In this document: in pieces, positions 62,843 through 64,000 of the stretch | How the letters are laid out: every line of letters begins with the position of its first letter | Position numbering within the stretch: position 1 is the first letter of the stretch | Assembly: GCF_900182555.1 (NCBI RefSeq) | Contig: NZ_FXTH01000001.1 | Coordinates: 1-64,000 of the forward strand | Reading direction: 5' to 3' | Length of the DNA stretch: 64,000 bases | Source of the DNA: Fodinibius sediminis | GTDB taxonomy: Bacteria > Bacteroidota > Rhodothermia > Balneolales > Balneolaceae | The notes under the pieces: generated by a model | Seen by the model: only the letters and a program-made list of their open reading frames with translations | Told to the model about the DNA's origin: nothing | The model's database searches: none | Translations under genes and position numbers: made by a program

Positions 62843-64000
62843 ATGAGACGGAAATTCATACTACTGTGCTTGGTGGCAGTGATGATGGGCTGTGCTTCGC
62901 AGGAAACCATCGATGCTGACAAAATTATACAGAATGTGCAGGTTATCAGCATGGCCGGCGGGGAAGAAATCCAGAAAAACCAGGACGTATTTGTCAAGGG
63001 GGATCGCATTGCCCGGATTACGGGTGCCGGACAATTTGCACCGGGCCAGGAGGCCACTGTTATCGACGGAAGCGGTAAATATCTAATCCCCGGACTCTCC
63101 GAAATGCATGCCCATATACCATCCGGTGACCGCAGCAGGGAGTATATTGACCATGTGCTGTTTCTGTATTTGGCCAATGGCATTACAACCATTCGGGGAA
63201 TGCTGGGAGATCCCCTGCATCTTGACCTTCGCCGGCAGGCAAACCGGAATGAATTGCTCAGTCCGCGCATCTACACTTCAGGGCCGGGCTTCGGCGGGAA
63301 CAGTTTTGATAATCCCGACCAGGCCAGGCAGCAGGTCCGCGACCAAAAGGAGGCTGGCTACGATTTTCTCAAAATATTCCCGGGCCTCACGCTGAAGGAG
63401 TATAATGCCATTGCCGAGGAGGCAAACAAGGTTGGAATCGAATTTTCAGGACATATCCCCTCCTCCGTCGGACTGGTCCGTGCACTGGAAGCCGGGCAGA
63501 CGACCATCGACCACCTGGACAAATATGTTGAGGCCCTTGTCACCGATACCGTGTCAGCGGAGAGCCCGGGCGTTATTTATTTTGGCATGCATCTGACGCC
63601 GCAAGCCGAGCGTAACAAGATTGCCGAAGTTGCCCGACTCACAACGGATGCGGGAACCTGGAATGTGCCCACCCAGGCTCTGCTGGAACATGTTCTGGGG
63701 CCAGAAACGCCTGAAGAGCTGGCTCAGCGCCCAGAATTTCAGTACATGCCCCGGGAAACCGTGCAGCAATGGATTGAAAGCAAGCAATCAATCACCGAAA
63801 ACGAGAGCTACAGCGAAACACTGGCAAAAGACTACCTTCAGCTTCGCCGGGACATCATAAAGGCTCTGCATGAGGCCGATGCCGGACTTCTGCTGGGATC
63901 CGATGCCCCGCAGATCTTCAATGTGCCCGGCTTCTCGGTCCACCACGAGCTGCGGTATATTGTGCAGGCCGGGCTTTCGCCATACGAAACATTGGAAACA
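62843..64000 (+). CDS. Amidohydrolase-family lipoprotein, C terminus cut by window end
   Basis: The frame runs open from ATG 62843 to the last base (386 codons) with no stop, so the gene continues beyond the window. The N terminus MRRKFILLCLVAVMMGCAS is a lipoprotein signal. The TIM-barrel metal motif HxH appears in PGLSEMHAHIP, the candidate carboxylated Lys in YDFLKIFPG, further His ligands in FSGHIPSS and TIDHLDKYV, and the final catalytic Asp in LLGSDAPQ. The composite-domain start (VQVISMAGGEEIQKNQDVFVKGDRI) is also typical. The substrate is unknown. Confidence 0.88.
   Translation, partial: MRRKFILLCLVAVMMGCASQETIDADKIIQNVQVISMAGGEEIQKNQDVFVKGDRIARITGAGQFAPGQEATVIDGSGKYLIPGLSEMHAHIPSGDRSREYIDHVLFLYLANGITTIRGMLGDPLHLDLRRQANRNELLSPRIYTSGPGFGGNSFDNPDQARQQVRDQKEAGYDFLKIFPGLTLKEYNAIAEEANKVGIEFSGHIPSSVGLVRALEAGQTTIDHLDKYVEALVTDTVSAESPGVIYFGMHLTPQAERNKIAEVARLTTDAGTWNVPTQALLEHVLGPETPEELAQRPEFQYMPRETVQQWIESKQSITENESYSETLAKDYLQLRRDIIKALHEADAGLLLGSDAPQIFNVPGFSVHHELRYIVQAGLSPYETLET

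Overview
The window looks like chromosomal DNA of a Gram-negative member of the Bacteroidota/Rhodothermota/Balneolota side of the tree, and a halophilic Balneolaceae-type bacterium is my best guess. The clues are a subtilase ending in a type IX secretion (T9SS) sorting domain, SusC/SusD-type outer-membrane genes, a DUF4292 lipoprotein, a BatC-BatD-BatE block, a bacillithiol-type BshA, a Bacteroidota-style DksA relative with a broken zinc finger, and weak Shine-Dalgarno signals. No ribosomal RNA, phage block or CRISPR array is present. Most of the window is ordinary housekeeping and envelope DNA. The two ends of interest are a mobile-element scar at the left and several decayed or structured stretches between genes.

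Layout. 1-1005: the end of an IS1595-type insertion sequence, a MarR-family pseudogene and tRNA-Val with its terminator. 1182-4660: a fadI-fadJ beta-oxidation pair. 4903-6494: yajC and ribBA. 6580-9281: a decayed SusC/SusD pair, followed on the same strand by a cobalamin-riboswitch-like remnant. 9456-13714 (minus): lspA, a dksA-like gene and ileS. 14022-15406: a low-molecular-weight phosphatase and a fructosamine-kinase family protein. 15417-21151 (minus): two large secreted quinoprotein dehydrogenases, each fused to cytochrome c, one also carrying ThuA, PKD and a carbohydrate-binding-like tail. 21491-25103: a BtuF-like protein, a DUF4292 lipoprotein, an EnvC-like protein and a small membrane protein. 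25143-32698: a beta-barrel-like protein, Ppx/GppA, a T9SS subtilase, a structured RNA candidate and a Wzi-like protein.

32699-33634 has no gene I can support. 33635-38441: a DUF4382 lipoprotein, two HAD hydrolases, sucC and a sulfotransferase. 38457-41497: an EamA transporter, bshA and yebC. 41558-44869: batC, batD and batE. 44960-47826: an M20 dipeptidase and a Gfo/Idh/MocA oxidoreductase. 48001-52303 (minus): an adaptor, MacB-type permease and TolC efflux trio. 52797-55966: panD, panC and a two-lipoyl 2-oxoacid dehydrogenase E2. 56134-58438: TlpA, DUF411 and a trans-sulfuration enzyme. 59030-60676: an M48 protease and an RraB-like protein. 60884-64000: an SDR, a VOC dioxygenase and an amidohydrolase cut by the window end.

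Functional themes. Energy and carbon: fadI/fadJ, sucC, the E2 and the secreted quinoproteins feed acyl-CoA and sugar oxidation. Cofactors: ribBA, panC/panD and bshA. Envelope: yajC, lspA, EnvC, Bat proteins, Wzi-like and TolC efflux. I found no clearly new multi-gene system. The best leads are the antisense cobalamin-riboswitch-like element overlapping the lspA 3' end, the nested-stem RNA at 30796-30882, the homopolymer-linked frameshifts in the SusC/SusD pair, and the almost identical pair of lipoyl-domain repeats.
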